A stretch of 64,000 nucleotides of DNA from Paenochrobactrum glaciei (GTDB lineage Bacteria; Pseudomonadota; Alphaproteobacteria; Rhizobiales; Rhizobiaceae), in the NCBI RefSeq assembly GCF_039522165.1, contig NZ_BAAADE010000006.1, positions 1-64,000 on the forward strand, in the 5' to 3' direction. Of this stretch, positions 35,229 through 44,815 are shown piece after piece; positions within the stretch are counted from its first letter, which is position 1; the number at the start of each line of letters is the position of its first letter. Both the position numbers and the translations under genes were made by a program. The notes under the pieces were generated by a model. The model worked only from the letters and a program-made list of their open reading frames with translations. It ran no database searches and was not told the origin of the DNA.

Positions 35229-36533
35229 ATGAAAGATATGAAAAGCGCTTCCGACAAAACAGCAGCAATCTTGCACAGGCTTGCACAAAGACGCGATAGC
35301 GAACGCGTCTTTAGCCGCATCTATGGAGACAGCGCATTAGAAGCCGCACATGCAGCGGATGCCCGCCACCATAAAGGTGAGCGTTTAAGCCCATTGGACG
35401 GGCGTATCATCTCCATCAAAGACCTGTTTGATGTGCATGGTGAGCCAACCCTTGCAGGTTCTGTTATTCGCAAAACCAGCCCTGCGGCTGCAAAAGATGC
35501 TGTCATTGTTGAGCGCTTGCGACAAGCCGGTGCCATCATCATCGGCAAAACCCACATGACTGAATTTGCCTTCACTGCTGTTGGCTTCAATCCGCATTAT
35601 GGTGTGCCGGAAAATGCCGTTGTCAAAGGAGGCATTCCTGGTGGCTCATCCTCAGGTGCTGCTGTATCAGTCGCAGAAGGCACCAGTGAAATTGCCATCG
35701 GCTCCGATACCGGCGGCAGCATCCGCATACCAGCCGCATTAAACGGCCTCGTCGGCTTCAAGCCAACGGCTGAACGTATGTCACATGAAGGCGTTTTTCC
35801 ACTGGCGCCAAGCTTGGATTCCATCGGCCCTTTAGCAACATCCGTTGCCGATTGCATTCTCACTGATGCTATTATGGCTGGCAATGCGCCATTGTTGCCT
35901 GAGGCACAGCCTTTACAAAATTTAACTATCGGCGTGCCGGAAGGCCACTTATTTGCGCTTACAGATGCGCATATTCTGAACCGCTTCCAAAAAGTTCTGG
36001 CGCTTTTGGAAGACAAAGGTGCGAAGATCATCGCGCTGACAATTGATGACCTTCTTGATGATATGGCACGCATCACCCGCATCGGTTCAATTGCCGGCAT
36101 TGAAGCCAGTCATGTCCATCATGATTGGTTGCAGGATGATAATGCGCCCGTAGGGTCAGATTTAGCGCGTACATTGCGCAAACGAAGCCTGATTTCTGAG
36201 GAAGCCTACCAACAACTATTGTTTGAGCGGCAACAACTTGTGCGCCGGATGGATGAGCGTTTAAGTAGTTATGACCTGATGGCCACACCAACATGCCCGA
36301 TCTTTACATCATCTATTGCCGATCTCATTGATGATAATGACGCATATAATCATGTGGAAGCTTTATTATTGCGCAACAACCAGATTGCCAATCAATTTGA
36401 CCTTTGCGCCATTACACTACCGATGATCCGCACACCAAAACCAGCAGGTTTCATGGCTTTTGCTCGCCATAATCACGATCATAAATTACTCGCTATCAGC
36501 CTGACACTCGAACAGATTTTTGAAGAACTTTAA
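35229..36533 (+). CDS. Amidase (amidase signature family)
   Basis: A 434-residue amidase of the GatA/AtzF/malonamidase group. The Ser-cisSer-Lys triad can be placed: Lys64 in SIKDLFD, cis-Ser140 in GGSSSG, and nucleophile Ser164 in DTGGSIRIP. The 24-residue spacing between the serines matches malonamidase E2. There is no signal peptide, so it is cytoplasmic. It starts 2 bp after the MFS gene and is probably co-transcribed. The substrate is not determined; it is too short, and its context wrong, for GatA of the tRNA amidotransferase. Confidence 0.88.
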   Translation: MKDMKSASDKTAAILHRLAQRRDSERVFSRIYGDSALEAAHAADARHHKGERLSPLDGRIISIKDLFDVHGEPTLAGSVIRKTSPAAAKDAVIVERLRQAGAIIIGKTHMTEFAFTAVGFNPHYGVPENAVVKGGIPGGSSSGAAVSVAEGTSEIAIGSDTGGSIRIPAALNGLVGFKPTAERMSHEGVFPLAPSLDSIGPLATSVADCILTDAIMAGNAPLLPEAQPLQNLTIGVPEGHLFALTDAHILNRFQKVLALLEDKGAKIIALTIDDLLDDMARITRIGSIAGIEASHVHHDWLQDDNAPVGSDLARTLRKRSLISEEAYQQLLFERQQLVRRMDERLSSYDLMATPTCPIFTSSIADLIDDNDAYNHVEALLLRNNQIANQFDLCAITLPMIRTPKPAGFMAFARHNHDHKLLAISLTLEQIFEEL

Positions 36534-36610
36534 AACATCTGCCCACTTGCCAGATTTGCGTGTTAGCGTTACGCCCTAATGGCACGCGCAGACGCTAAGA
36601 AGGAAACAAG

Positions 36611-38302
36611 ATGTTAGAAAAAATTATCGATCAGGGCACCGGTCGCGAACAGGCTGATCTGGTGCTGAAGGGCGGCAAATTCTTCAATCTTGTGACCGGC
36701 GAAATTGTCGAAAGTGATATTGCCATCTGCGGTGATCGCATCGTTGGCACTTATGGCACTTATAGCGGCAAGCGCGAAATTGATATTAGTGGTCGCATTG
36801 TTGTACCCGGCTTTATCGATACGCATCTGCATATTGAATCCTCCCTCATCACACCGCATGAATTTGACCGTTGCGTGCTGCCGCGCGGTGTGACCACCGC
36901 CATTTGTGATCCGCATGAAATCGCCAATGTGCTGGGGCTTGAAGGTATTCATTATTTCCTCGACAGCGTTGCCGAAACCTTGATGGATATCCGCGTGCAG
37001 CTTTCAAGTTGCGTACCTTCCACCCATATGGAAACGGCAGGTGCCGAGCTTCTCGTTGACGACCTGCTGCCATTGGCCGACCATGAAAAGGTCATTGGCC
37101 TTGCAGAATTTATGAATTTTCCCGGTGTCTTGCACAAAGACCCTGAATGTATGGCAAAACTGACCGCTTTTCAGGGACGTCATATTGACGGCCATGCGCC
37201 GCTTCTCCTTGGCAAAGATTTAAACGGCTACATCGCCGCCGGTATCCGCACGGAGCATGAAGCCACTTCTTATGAAGAAGCGCTGGAAAAACTGCGCAAA
37301 GGCATGCATGTGCTGGTGCGTGAAGGCTCGGTTTCGCGCGATCTGCAAGCTTTAATGCCGCTGATTACCGAACGCAATTCGCCTTTCATCGCTATTTGTA
37401 CCGATGACCGCAATCCGCTTGATATTGCCGATCATGGTCATCTCGACCATATCATTCGCACCGCCATTGAAGGTGGCGTGGAACCTTTAGCTATTTATCG
37501 CGCCGCCAGTATTTCTGCCGCGCGCGCCTTCCGTCTGCATGACCGCGGCCTTGTCGCGCCGGGTTTGCGTGCTGATCTGGTTGTGCTCGATTCATTAGAA
37601 GGTTGTCACGCCGATATGGTGCTGGCAGGTGGTGAACTGGTCAGCGAAGACGGTTTTGCCAAACGCAAAAAGATCGAGCCGGTCGGGCGCAACAGTGTTC
37701 GTGCGCCTTTGGTAAAACCTGCTGATTTCCGTTCTTCCTCCAATAGCGGCAAAACCCGCGCTATCGGCATTATACCGGGCAAAATCATCACCAAAAGCAT
37801 CGAATATGACCTAACTGTCGGCCCTCATGGCGTTGAGCCGGACTTGACACGCGATGTTTTAAAAATCGCCGTGGTCGAACGTCACGGCAAAAACGGTAAT
37901 ATCGCTACTGGCTTCATCAATGGCTTCGGCCTTAAAACCGGTGCGATTGCATCAACTGTCAGCCATGACAGCCACAATATTTGTGTGGTGGGCACCAATG
38001 ATGAAGATATTGCTGCCGCGGTTAATCGTCTTGGCGAAATTGAAGGCGGTTTTGTTGTCATCCGCGATGGCCGTGTGCTGGCAGAAATTCCATTGCCGGT
38101 GGCAGGCTTGATGAGCATGGAGCCGCATGAGGTGGTGCGTGAGGATCTGCGCAAACTTCGTCAGGCCGCTTTTGACATCGGCTCCACACTGGACGAACCA
38201 TTCCTGCAACTGGCCTTCATCGCCCTTCCGGTCATTCCGCATCTGAAAATCACCGATATGGGCTTGGTGGATGTCGATAAATTTGAATTTGTCGGCAATT
38301 AA
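36611..38302 (+). CDS. ade: Adenine deaminase
   Basis: A 563-residue amidohydrolase converting adenine to hypoxanthine and ammonia. The metal-binding motif GFIDTHLHIESS lies near residues 67-78. The RGVTTAICDPHEIANVLG block and the C-terminal domain with GIIPGKIITKSIEYDL are typical of the Ade/COG1001 family. Length is normal. A good ribosome site (AAGGAA) precedes the ATG. It lies 77 bp beyond the amidase and may have its own promoter. A hairpin follows the stop. Confidence 0.92.
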   Translation: MLEKIIDQGTGREQADLVLKGGKFFNLVTGEIVESDIAICGDRIVGTYGTYSGKREIDISGRIVVPGFIDTHLHIESSLITPHEFDRCVLPRGVTTAICDPHEIANVLGLEGIHYFLDSVAETLMDIRVQLSSCVPSTHMETAGAELLVDDLLPLADHEKVIGLAEFMNFPGVLHKDPECMAKLTAFQGRHIDGHAPLLLGKDLNGYIAAGIRTEHEATSYEEALEKLRKGMHVLVREGSVSRDLQALMPLITERNSPFIAICTDDRNPLDIADHGHLDHIIRTAIEGGVEPLAIYRAASISAARAFRLHDRGLVAPGLRADLVVLDSLEGCHADMVLAGGELVSEDGFAKRKKIEPVGRNSVRAPLVKPADFRSSSNSGKTRAIGIIPGKIITKSIEYDLTVGPHGVEPDLTRDVLKIAVVERHGKNGNIATGFINGFGLKTGAIASTVSHDSHNICVVGTNDEDIAAAVNRLGEIEGGFVVIRDGRVLAEIPLPVAGLMSMEPHEVVREDLRKLRQAAFDIGSTLDEPFLQLAFIALPVIPHLKITDMGLVDVDKFEFVGN

Positions 38303-38310
38303 TGAAATCG

Positions 38311-38342
38311 GATCAGCCGGATTAAAATAAATCCGGCTGATC
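38311..38342. terminator. Bidirectional hairpin between ade and phrB
   Basis: The perfect 13-bp stem GATCAGCCGGATT/AATCCGGCTGATC (38311-38323 with 38330-38342) has a 6-nt loop. It overlaps the last codons of phrB. There is no long T-run, but its place between convergent genes supports a termination role. Confidence 0.75.
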
Positions 38343-39752
38343 AAAATCCTTCTTCATTGCTTGTTTGAAGGCGGCTTGTGTGGCTTTCAAATTGACCATA
38401 GCCAGCGGATAGGTTTGCCCTAACACCACACCTGCCTCAGCCAAAACTGCTTGCGGTGCATCTGATGGCTGATGGATCCAGCGATCAGGCATAGAAGCCA
38501 GTTCCGGCACCCATTGGCGCACATAGTGCCCTTGCGCATCAAAACGCTGGCCTTGCAAAACCGGATTGAACACCCGAAAATAAGGCGCTGCATCAAAACC
38601 ACAGCCTGCCACCCACTGCCAGTTGCCCGGATTGCTGGCAGCGTCAGCATCAAGCAATGTGTCCCAAAACCATGCCTCGCCAATGCGCCAATCCACCATC
38701 AGGTTTTTGGTCAGGAATGATGCCACCAGCATACGCACACGATTATGCATATAACCGGTTGCCCATAATTCACGCATCCCTGCATCAATGATAGGGAAAC
38801 CTGTTTGCCCCTTTTGCCAGCGCTTGATAAGCGCATCGTCATTTTGCCATTGCAGATTTTGCAATGTATCGCGCATATCGAAACGGGCAATATCAGGCAA
38901 ATAAAACGCCTGATAATAATGGAAATCACGCCATAATAATTCCGACATCAGCTTTTGTGCGCCTTCCGCCAAGGCATCATTCATATCGCTGATAAAAGCG
39001 GCTTTTTGCCAAATCTGCCTTGGGCTGATTTCGCCAAAACGCAAATGCGGTGATAAAAGCGATGTGCCTTGCTTGTCCGGCCGGTCACGATCCTGCTTAT
39101 AGGTTTGCAAATTGTCGTTTAAAAAATCATCCAGTTTTTGCTGTGCAGCCCCTTCGCCAATGTCCCATAAAAGTTCAAATTTCTGCGCCCAGAAATCTTC
39201 ACTTCTGCTTTGGTTGGGCAATGATGAGAGCGAAAGTTCAATTTCACGCCCCGTTTCAGCAAAACCGGTCGTACCGAGTATTTTGCGCACCGCACGTTCA
39301 TAAGCGCCAAAAACTTTATAAGGATTTTCGCCCGCAGGTCTGACCTGCCAAGGTTCTAGCAATAGATTGCCGTGAAAAGATATGGCCTCAATGCCCGCTT
39401 TTTGAAAATCGGCTTTAATCCGCGCGTCATAGTCGCGCTCATAAGGCAGATAACGCCGGTTCCAATATATTTTGTCAAAACCTTGCTGCTTGGCATAGTG
39501 ATTTAAAATATCAGCCGCATTGCCCTCTTCAATCATTAGAGGAATCTTATGGGCGGCCAAGGTAGTTTGAAGGTTTTTTAAACTGTTTTCACACCACCAG
39601 CGCGAAGCAGAACCCATTTTTCGTGCACCTTCACCCACTTCATGGATAAAAATTGCACACACATCTGTGCCGGATTTCATCGCAGCCAAAAGCGCGGGAT
39701 TATCATTGAGGCGCAAATCATTGCGCAACCAAATCAATATCTTATCGCTCAT
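38322..39752 (-). CDS. phrB: Deoxyribodipyrimidine photolyase
   Basis: A 476-residue class I CPD photolyase repairing UV pyrimidine dimers with FAD and blue light. The N-terminal antenna domain starts DKILIWLRNDLRLNDNPALL. The C-terminal FAD domain has the blocks LLWRDFHYYQAFY, GQTGFPIIDAGMRELWATGYMHNR and WQWVAGCGFDAAPYFRVFNP. Length is typical. It is monocistronic and convergent with ade. Confidence 0.93.
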   Translation of the reverse strand: MSDKILIWLRNDLRLNDNPALLAAMKSGTDVCAIFIHEVGEGARKMGSASRWWCENSLKNLQTTLAAHKIPLMIEEGNAADILNHYAKQQGFDKIYWNRRYLPYERDYDARIKADFQKAGIEAISFHGNLLLEPWQVRPAGENPYKVFGAYERAVRKILGTTGFAETGREIELSLSSLPNQSRSEDFWAQKFELLWDIGEGAAQQKLDDFLNDNLQTYKQDRDRPDKQGTSLLSPHLRFGEISPRQIWQKAAFISDMNDALAEGAQKLMSELLWRDFHYYQAFYLPDIARFDMRDTLQNLQWQNDDALIKRWQKGQTGFPIIDAGMRELWATGYMHNRVRMLVASFLTKNLMVDWRIGEAWFWDTLLDADAASNPGNWQWVAGCGFDAAPYFRVFNPVLQGQRFDAQGHYVRQWVPELASMPDRWIHQPSDAPQAVLAEAGVVLGQTYPLAMVNLKATQAAFKQAMKKDFDQPDLF

Positions 39753-39942
39753 CGCCTCACCCTGAATACATCTGTTTCACTTACCGTTCTAACATTATTT
39801 TTTCTGTTTTTTGCCAGTAAAATTTAAATATTTTTGCCATTCACAGTCACCGTTATCTGCTTGTCATAAATATACGCGATTAAGGCGCTGTCGCACACGA
39901 GTGCAGACTTGATGTTTTGATGCAGGTGAAATGACAAGCTGA

Positions 39943-41019
39943 ATGTCCGAGATCGTAATCCAGAACCTACACAAGTCCTATGGCGGTGCTCCGGTACTTT
40001 CCAATATTTGTCTGGCCATTGGTGATGGCGAATTTGTTGCCGTGCTTGGCCCGTCCGGCTGCGGTAAAACAACTTTGCTGCGGATGATTGCCGGTTTTGA
40101 ACAACCTGATAGCGGCACTATTCATATTGATGGCAATGTTGTCACCTCGGATAAAAAATTCGTTGCCCCTGAAGATCGTAATCTTGGCATTGTCTTTCAA
40201 AATTACGCGCTCTGGCCCCATATGAATGTGGCTGAAAATGTCGGCTACAGCCTGAAAGTGCGAAAAGTTCCGACAACTGAACGCACACAACGCGTTGATG
40301 CCGCGCTCAAAACGGTTGAGATGCTCTCTTATGCCCATCGCAAACCTGCCGATCTTTCCGGCGGTCAGCGTCAGCGTGTAGCGCTTGCCCGTTGTCTGGC
40401 GCAGGGCAACAATCTTGTTTTGCTGGATGAGCCGCTGGCTAATCTGGACGTTAATTTACGCTCCGCAATGGAAGACGAGTTTTCCAAATTCCATCGCTCC
40501 ACCGGTGCTTCGCTTTTTTATATCACCCATGATCAGGCTGAAGCCATGGCGCTCGCTGATCGTGTCGCGGTGATGGATAAAGGCACCATCATGCAGTTTT
40601 CGACACCGCATGAGCTTTATAACGAGCCGCGCAACACCATGGTTGCCGAATTTATCGGCGATGGTTTTACACTCAATACCGGCCATGTCAGTGCGGTTCA
40701 TAATGGCAAAGCAACCGTCAAAATCGAAGGCTTTGACGTGGAAGTGCGCTGCCACAAAGATGAACAAGCACGCTCATCCGGCGTGATTGCCATGCATCCG
40801 GAAAATCTCAAACCAGCACCGGAAAACCAAGGCCATATCCGCGTAAAAATCACCCGCAAAGTGTTTCGCGGCAGCCATTACCGCATGGAAGCGGAAGCCA
40901 TCCGCTTTCCCGGTGTCAAGCTTGCCTTTTATGCCGATCAACTAACCGATCTTCAAACCGGTCAGACCATCTCGCTGCTTATTGATGATGCCTGGCTTAT
41001 CCCTGCCTCCCAAGCATAA
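39943..41019 (+). CDS. ABC transporter ATPase, ferric/phosphonate/polyamine type
   Basis: A 358-residue ABC ATPase. Walker A is GPSGCGKTTLL, the Q-loop is in FQNYALWPHM, the signature is LSGGQRQRVALARCLA, and Walker B is LLDEPLANLD. A C-terminal TOBE-like domain starts near residue 240. This layout matches FbpC/PotA/PhnT ATPases. It is the first gene of a five-gene operon: SBP, fused permease, metallo-hydrolase and phosphatase follow with small gaps or overlaps. The upstream ribosome site is weak. The transported substrate is not known. Confidence 0.9.
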   Translation: MSEIVIQNLHKSYGGAPVLSNICLAIGDGEFVAVLGPSGCGKTTLLRMIAGFEQPDSGTIHIDGNVVTSDKKFVAPEDRNLGIVFQNYALWPHMNVAENVGYSLKVRKVPTTERTQRVDAALKTVEMLSYAHRKPADLSGGQRQRVALARCLAQGNNLVLLDEPLANLDVNLRSAMEDEFSKFHRSTGASLFYITHDQAEAMALADRVAVMDKGTIMQFSTPHELYNEPRNTMVAEFIGDGFTLNTGHVSAVHNGKATVKIEGFDVEVRCHKDEQARSSGVIAMHPENLKPAPENQGHIRVKITRKVFRGSHYRMEAEAIRFPGVKLAFYADQLTDLQTGQTISLLIDDAWLIPASQA

Positions 41020-41045
41020 ACCCTATAGTCAAAAAGGCTGATCTC

Positions 41046-42011
41046 ATGCGTCTTATAACTGCTCTTACTGCCGCGCTTCTCATCTCAACCGCTGCCAATG
41101 CAACCACATTGCAGCTTTACACATCGCAGTCTCCTGAAATTGCTCAGCAGACCGTTGATGCGTTTCAGGCACAATATCCTGACATCAAAGTGGAATGGAT
41201 GCGCAACGGCACCAGCCAGCTGATGAATATTTTGCAGGCTGAAATCGAAGCCGGTGCTATCAAGCCGGATCTGCTGCTTGTCGCTGACACCATCAATCTT
41301 GGTGCCCTGAAAAAAGATGATCGTTTGCTTGCTTACCCGGAAGCACCTGTCGGTGATTTCGACAAAGCAACTTACGACAAAGACATGACCTTCTTTGGTA
41401 CCAAAGTGATCACCACTGCGATTGCTTACAACACCAAAAATGCCGAAGCCGTGACCTCTTGGAACCAGCTTTTGGACGAAAAAAATACCGGTCAGATTGC
41501 CGTGCCAAGCCCGCTTTATTCAGGTGCTGCACTCAACCATCTGCATGCGGTTAAAAATGTCGATACGATCGGCTGGGATTTCTACAAAGGCCTCGCCAAG
41601 CTCGACATTCACCCTGAAGGCGGCAATGGTCCGGCCTTGAAGGCCGTTGCCAACGGCATGGCAAAATACGGCATCATCGCTGATGCTGATGTTATCCGCG
41701 CCAAGGCAAGCGGCTCGCCACTCGACATCATTTTCCCGACAGAAGGTGTGAGCTTCATCACCGAGCCTGTAGCGATCATGAAGAACACTAAAAACGCCGA
41801 TGCTGCCAAGAAGTTTGTTGACTTCGTGCTTTCCAAGCAGGGTCAGGAACTGGTGATCAAGCAGGGCAATATGTCGATCGACAAATCGCTGCCATCACCG
41901 GAAGGCTTCCCGCGTTTGGAAGACATTAAACTTCTGCCAATGGACAGCGATGAAGCCGTTGCTTCCGACAAACAGACCCGTGAAACTTTCACTGAAATCT
42001 TCGGCGGATAA
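41046..42011 (+). CDS. ABC transporter substrate-binding protein (FbpA/PhnS-like)
   Basis: A 321-residue periplasmic binding protein. The signal peptide MRLITALTAALLISTAANA is cleaved near residue 19. The mature domain begins TTLQLYTSQSPEIAQQTVDAFQAQ, typical of the extracellular SBP group binding ferric iron, phosphonates or similar anions. Conserved tyrosines needed for direct iron binding are not obvious. With hydrolase and phosphatase genes in the same operon, an organic phosphate or phosphonate is as likely as iron, an inference only. Confidence 0.87.
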   Translation: MRLITALTAALLISTAANATTLQLYTSQSPEIAQQTVDAFQAQYPDIKVEWMRNGTSQLMNILQAEIEAGAIKPDLLLVADTINLGALKKDDRLLAYPEAPVGDFDKATYDKDMTFFGTKVITTAIAYNTKNAEAVTSWNQLLDEKNTGQIAVPSPLYSGAALNHLHAVKNVDTIGWDFYKGLAKLDIHPEGGNGPALKAVANGMAKYGIIADADVIRAKASGSPLDIIFPTEGVSFITEPVAIMKNTKNADAAKKFVDFVLSKQGQELVIKQGNMSIDKSLPSPEGFPRLEDIKLLPMDSDEAVASDKQTRETFTEIFGG

Positions 42012-42020
42012 GCAGTTTAC

Positions 42021-43745
42021 GTGAAATATTTGTCTTTAAATCTGGAGCGTCGCTTAGCGACGCTCTCTTTCAGAACCGAGTGGGTTATTCTCGCTCTGTT
42101 GACCCTGCTGATTGCGAGCCTTTCCATCGCACCGGTTGCTCGTCTTGCCATGACAGCACTGATGCCGGAAGGCAAACTCAGTCTGAGCTGGGTTTATAGT
42201 GTATTGGCGAAAAAACAAATTTTCACCGCCACACTCAATACGCTTTATATTTCAATTTTCTCGACCCTGTTGGCCTTGATCATTGGTTCTGCTGCGGGTT
42301 TCCTAACGATTTTCACTAAGATGCGTTGGAAGCAGGCGTGGATTTTTGCCTTTGTGCTGCCATTGATGATCCCGCCACAAGTGACAGCATTGGCTTGGGT
42401 GCAGGCACTCTCCCCTACCAGCCCGCTTTTATCTTATCTGCCTTTTACCTTTAGCGGTGGCACCAAACATCCGCTTTATTCATCAACCGGCATTATCATT
42501 CTGCTTGGTCTTTATAATGCACCATTGGTTTATTTGACATTGCGCGCCACCTTGCGCCGTATTCCGGCAGATTTGCTGGAGGCTGCACGTGCATCAGGTG
42601 CAAAACCTTGGGCGACTATGCTCAGTGTCGTGCTGCCATTATCACGCACCGGTTTGCTGGCAGGTGCAGCTCTGGCCTTTGTTTCGGCCATCGGCAATTT
42701 CGGTATTCAGGCAATGCTTGGTATTCCGGCCAGATTTCCAACGCTGATTACCATTATCTATCAAAGATTAAACTCCTATGGCCCGACAGCCTTATCGGAA
42801 ATGGCTGTGCTTGCACTCTTTCTCACCATTATTGCCAGCCTATGCCTGATTTTAAACAGCTGGCTTGCCAATCGCAGTGATGTGCGTGTGTCCGGCCTTG
42901 GGCAAAACATGGTTTGGGATCTGGGCAAATGGAAATATCCGGTTGAAATCAGTGCCTGGGCTTTTCATCTCATCACTTTGGTGCTGCCGATTTCTGCGCT
43001 TATCGCATCATCCCTGGTGCGCGGTGTCGGACAGGAATTAAATTTCACCAACCTTACCTTTGAAAATTACCGTCAGGCGCTCTTTGCACAAGAAGCCATC
43101 CGTAATGCTTTCATTACCAGTTTCAATCTGACCCTCGCCTCTTCTGTCATCATTATGGCCTTGTCCCTGTTTTTGGCCTATTTCCTCAGCTGGCAAAAAG
43201 GCTTGCTGTCACGGCTTTTGCAAGTCGCAAGCGAACTGACCTATGCCTTGCCCGGCATCATTCTGGGTGTCGCGATGATCCTGTTTTTCCTCAAACCCAT
43301 CCCAATCCTCAATGTCAGCATTTATGGTTCGGTCTGGATTATTTTCGCCGCCTATATTTCCAACTTTCTGGCGCTTTGCCTGCGCCCTGCATTAAGCGGA
43401 TTTGCACAGGTTGACCGCTCAATGGATGAAGCCGCGCGGGTGGCTGGCGCTGGTTTTCTTACCCGTATGCGCACCATTATCGCGCCCTTAGTGGCACCGG
43501 CATTGATGGCAGGCGGCATTCTGGTTTTCATGAGTGCGCTCAATGAAATTCAGGTTTCTATCCTGCTGGTTTCTTCTTCAACCCGCACCATCGGCCCGAT
43601 GATTGTATTCCTGGAAGAAGGCGGCTCATCAGCTTTGGCCGCAGCGGTTGGTTGCCTGATCGTCATGATCATCTTCCTGCTGATGGCGTTCATTTCTCTC
43701 TTCTCGCATAAACTGCCAAAAGGTGCGCTTCCATGGCAAAACTAA
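42021..43745 (+). CDS. Fused ABC permease with two BPD_transp domains
   Basis: A 574-residue inner-membrane permease with about twelve membrane segments, two tandem permease domains of the FbpB/PhnU type. EAA loops are visible in each half: LEAARASGAKPWATMLSVVLP near residue 195 and DEAARVAGAGFLTRMRTIIAP near residue 475. It starts with GTG, 9 bp after the SBP. Its end overlaps the metallo-hydrolase start by 13 nt, which ties the hydrolase to the transporter. Confidence 0.9.
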   Translation: MKYLSLNLERRLATLSFRTEWVILALLTLLIASLSIAPVARLAMTALMPEGKLSLSWVYSVLAKKQIFTATLNTLYISIFSTLLALIIGSAAGFLTIFTKMRWKQAWIFAFVLPLMIPPQVTALAWVQALSPTSPLLSYLPFTFSGGTKHPLYSSTGIIILLGLYNAPLVYLTLRATLRRIPADLLEAARASGAKPWATMLSVVLPLSRTGLLAGAALAFVSAIGNFGIQAMLGIPARFPTLITIIYQRLNSYGPTALSEMAVLALFLTIIASLCLILNSWLANRSDVRVSGLGQNMVWDLGKWKYPVEISAWAFHLITLVLPISALIASSLVRGVGQELNFTNLTFENYRQALFAQEAIRNAFITSFNLTLASSVIIMALSLFLAYFLSWQKGLLSRLLQVASELTYALPGIILGVAMILFFLKPIPILNVSIYGSVWIIFAAYISNFLALCLRPALSGFAQVDRSMDEAARVAGAGFLTRMRTIIAPLVAPALMAGGILVFMSALNEIQVSILLVSSSTRTIGPMIVFLEEGGSSALAAAVGCLIVMIIFLLMAFISLFSHKLPKGALPWQN

Positions 43746-44815
43746 TCAATGTCAGCGGCCTTAGCGGCAAAATGCCTGCCTGTTTCGTGCTTGAAATGGA
43801 TGGCAAACGCATCATGCTGGATTTAGGTGAAGGACCCGAACCGGGCATCTACCCAGATTTAGCCCATGTTGGTGATGTAGATTGTATCGTACTATCCCAT
43901 GCCCATATGGATCACGCCGCTGCTTTACATTTACGTCCGCAAATCGGCAATCCGCCGGTCTATGCAACCCGCACCACATGGAGCTTTTTAGGCGATGCAC
44001 CGGTAGCAGAAGCGGATCGTCGCTTTCTACCCGATCAAGGCGCGTGTCTGATTGAAGGTCTGACAGCACAAACCGGACGCTGCGGCCATTCCCCCGGTGG
44101 CATCTGGGTGCATTTTAGCGATCATGGTGGCGTCACCTATACAGGGGATTGGAGTGTTGAATCCAATCTTCTTCCCTTTGACATGCCACCTGTTGCCGAC
44201 ACATTGCTGACCGATGCATCTTATGGTGATCGTGATGAGGCTTTAGAAGATCAGTTCAGCAAAATTTATGATGCTTGCGAAGACGGTGCCGTCCTTTGTG
44301 TGCCATCCCATGGACGCGGGCCTGAAATGGCGCTGGCCTTTTTAGCCCGTGGTCATATCCCGCGTCTTGGCAAAAGCATTTACGCCGAAATCGAACAATT
44401 GCTGGAAAATGAAACGCTTTATGACGTGACACAAAAACCGGTACTCAAAGCGCTTTTGCAGCAGCAGGATTATAACAGCGCTTTCAGCACCACTGATATT
44501 ATCATCACCACTGAAGCCAATGCCGAAAGCGGCCATTCGGCGGAGCTGTTGGCGGAGTTTGGCGCGAACGGCAATTTCATTTTCACCGGCCATGTGCCGG
44601 ATAATACACCAGCCAAAACCATGCTGACAAACGGCACAGCACAATGGTTTGCTTGGAATGTTCATCCGCGCCAGCGTGATGTGATTGCCATTGCCGATCA
44701 AACCCGCGCACGGTTTGTTTTGCCTGCTTTTGTAGATCCTAAAAAAGCAGAAAACCTGTTCACAATTTTAGGCGAGCGTCTATGCTGTGAGCAAGAATTG
44801 ACGCTGCCTGAATGA
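43733..44815 (+). CDS. Metallo-beta-lactamase-fold hydrolase
   Basis: A 360-residue MBL-fold protein. The metal motif SHAHMDHAAAL supplies His56, His58, Asp60 and His61. Further metal-ligand stretches lie around CGHSPGG and YTGDWS. The TGDW and TDASYGDRDE wording resembles the CPSF/exonuclease branch of the fold. There is no signal peptide, so it should act on imported material. It overlaps the permease by 13 nt and the phosphatase by 4 nt. Phosphodiester or ester hydrolysis is plausible, not shown. Confidence 0.85.
   Translation: MAKLINVSGLSGKMPACFVLEMDGKRIMLDLGEGPEPGIYPDLAHVGDVDCIVLSHAHMDHAAALHLRPQIGNPPVYATRTTWSFLGDAPVAEADRRFLPDQGACLIEGLTAQTGRCGHSPGGIWVHFSDHGGVTYTGDWSVESNLLPFDMPPVADTLLTDASYGDRDEALEDQFSKIYDACEDGAVLCVPSHGRGPEMALAFLARGHIPRLGKSIYAEIEQLLENETLYDVTQKPVLKALLQQQDYNSAFSTTDIIITTEANAESGHSAELLAEFGANGNFIFTGHVPDNTPAKTMLTNGTAQWFAWNVHPRQRDVIAIADQTRARFVLPAFVDPKKAENLFTILGERLCCEQELTLPE

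Noticed and set aside
41021..41027. Isolated CCCTATA half-site before the SBP gene at 41046
   Set aside because: No partner TATAGGG at 6-nt spacing, so not counted as a third operator copy.
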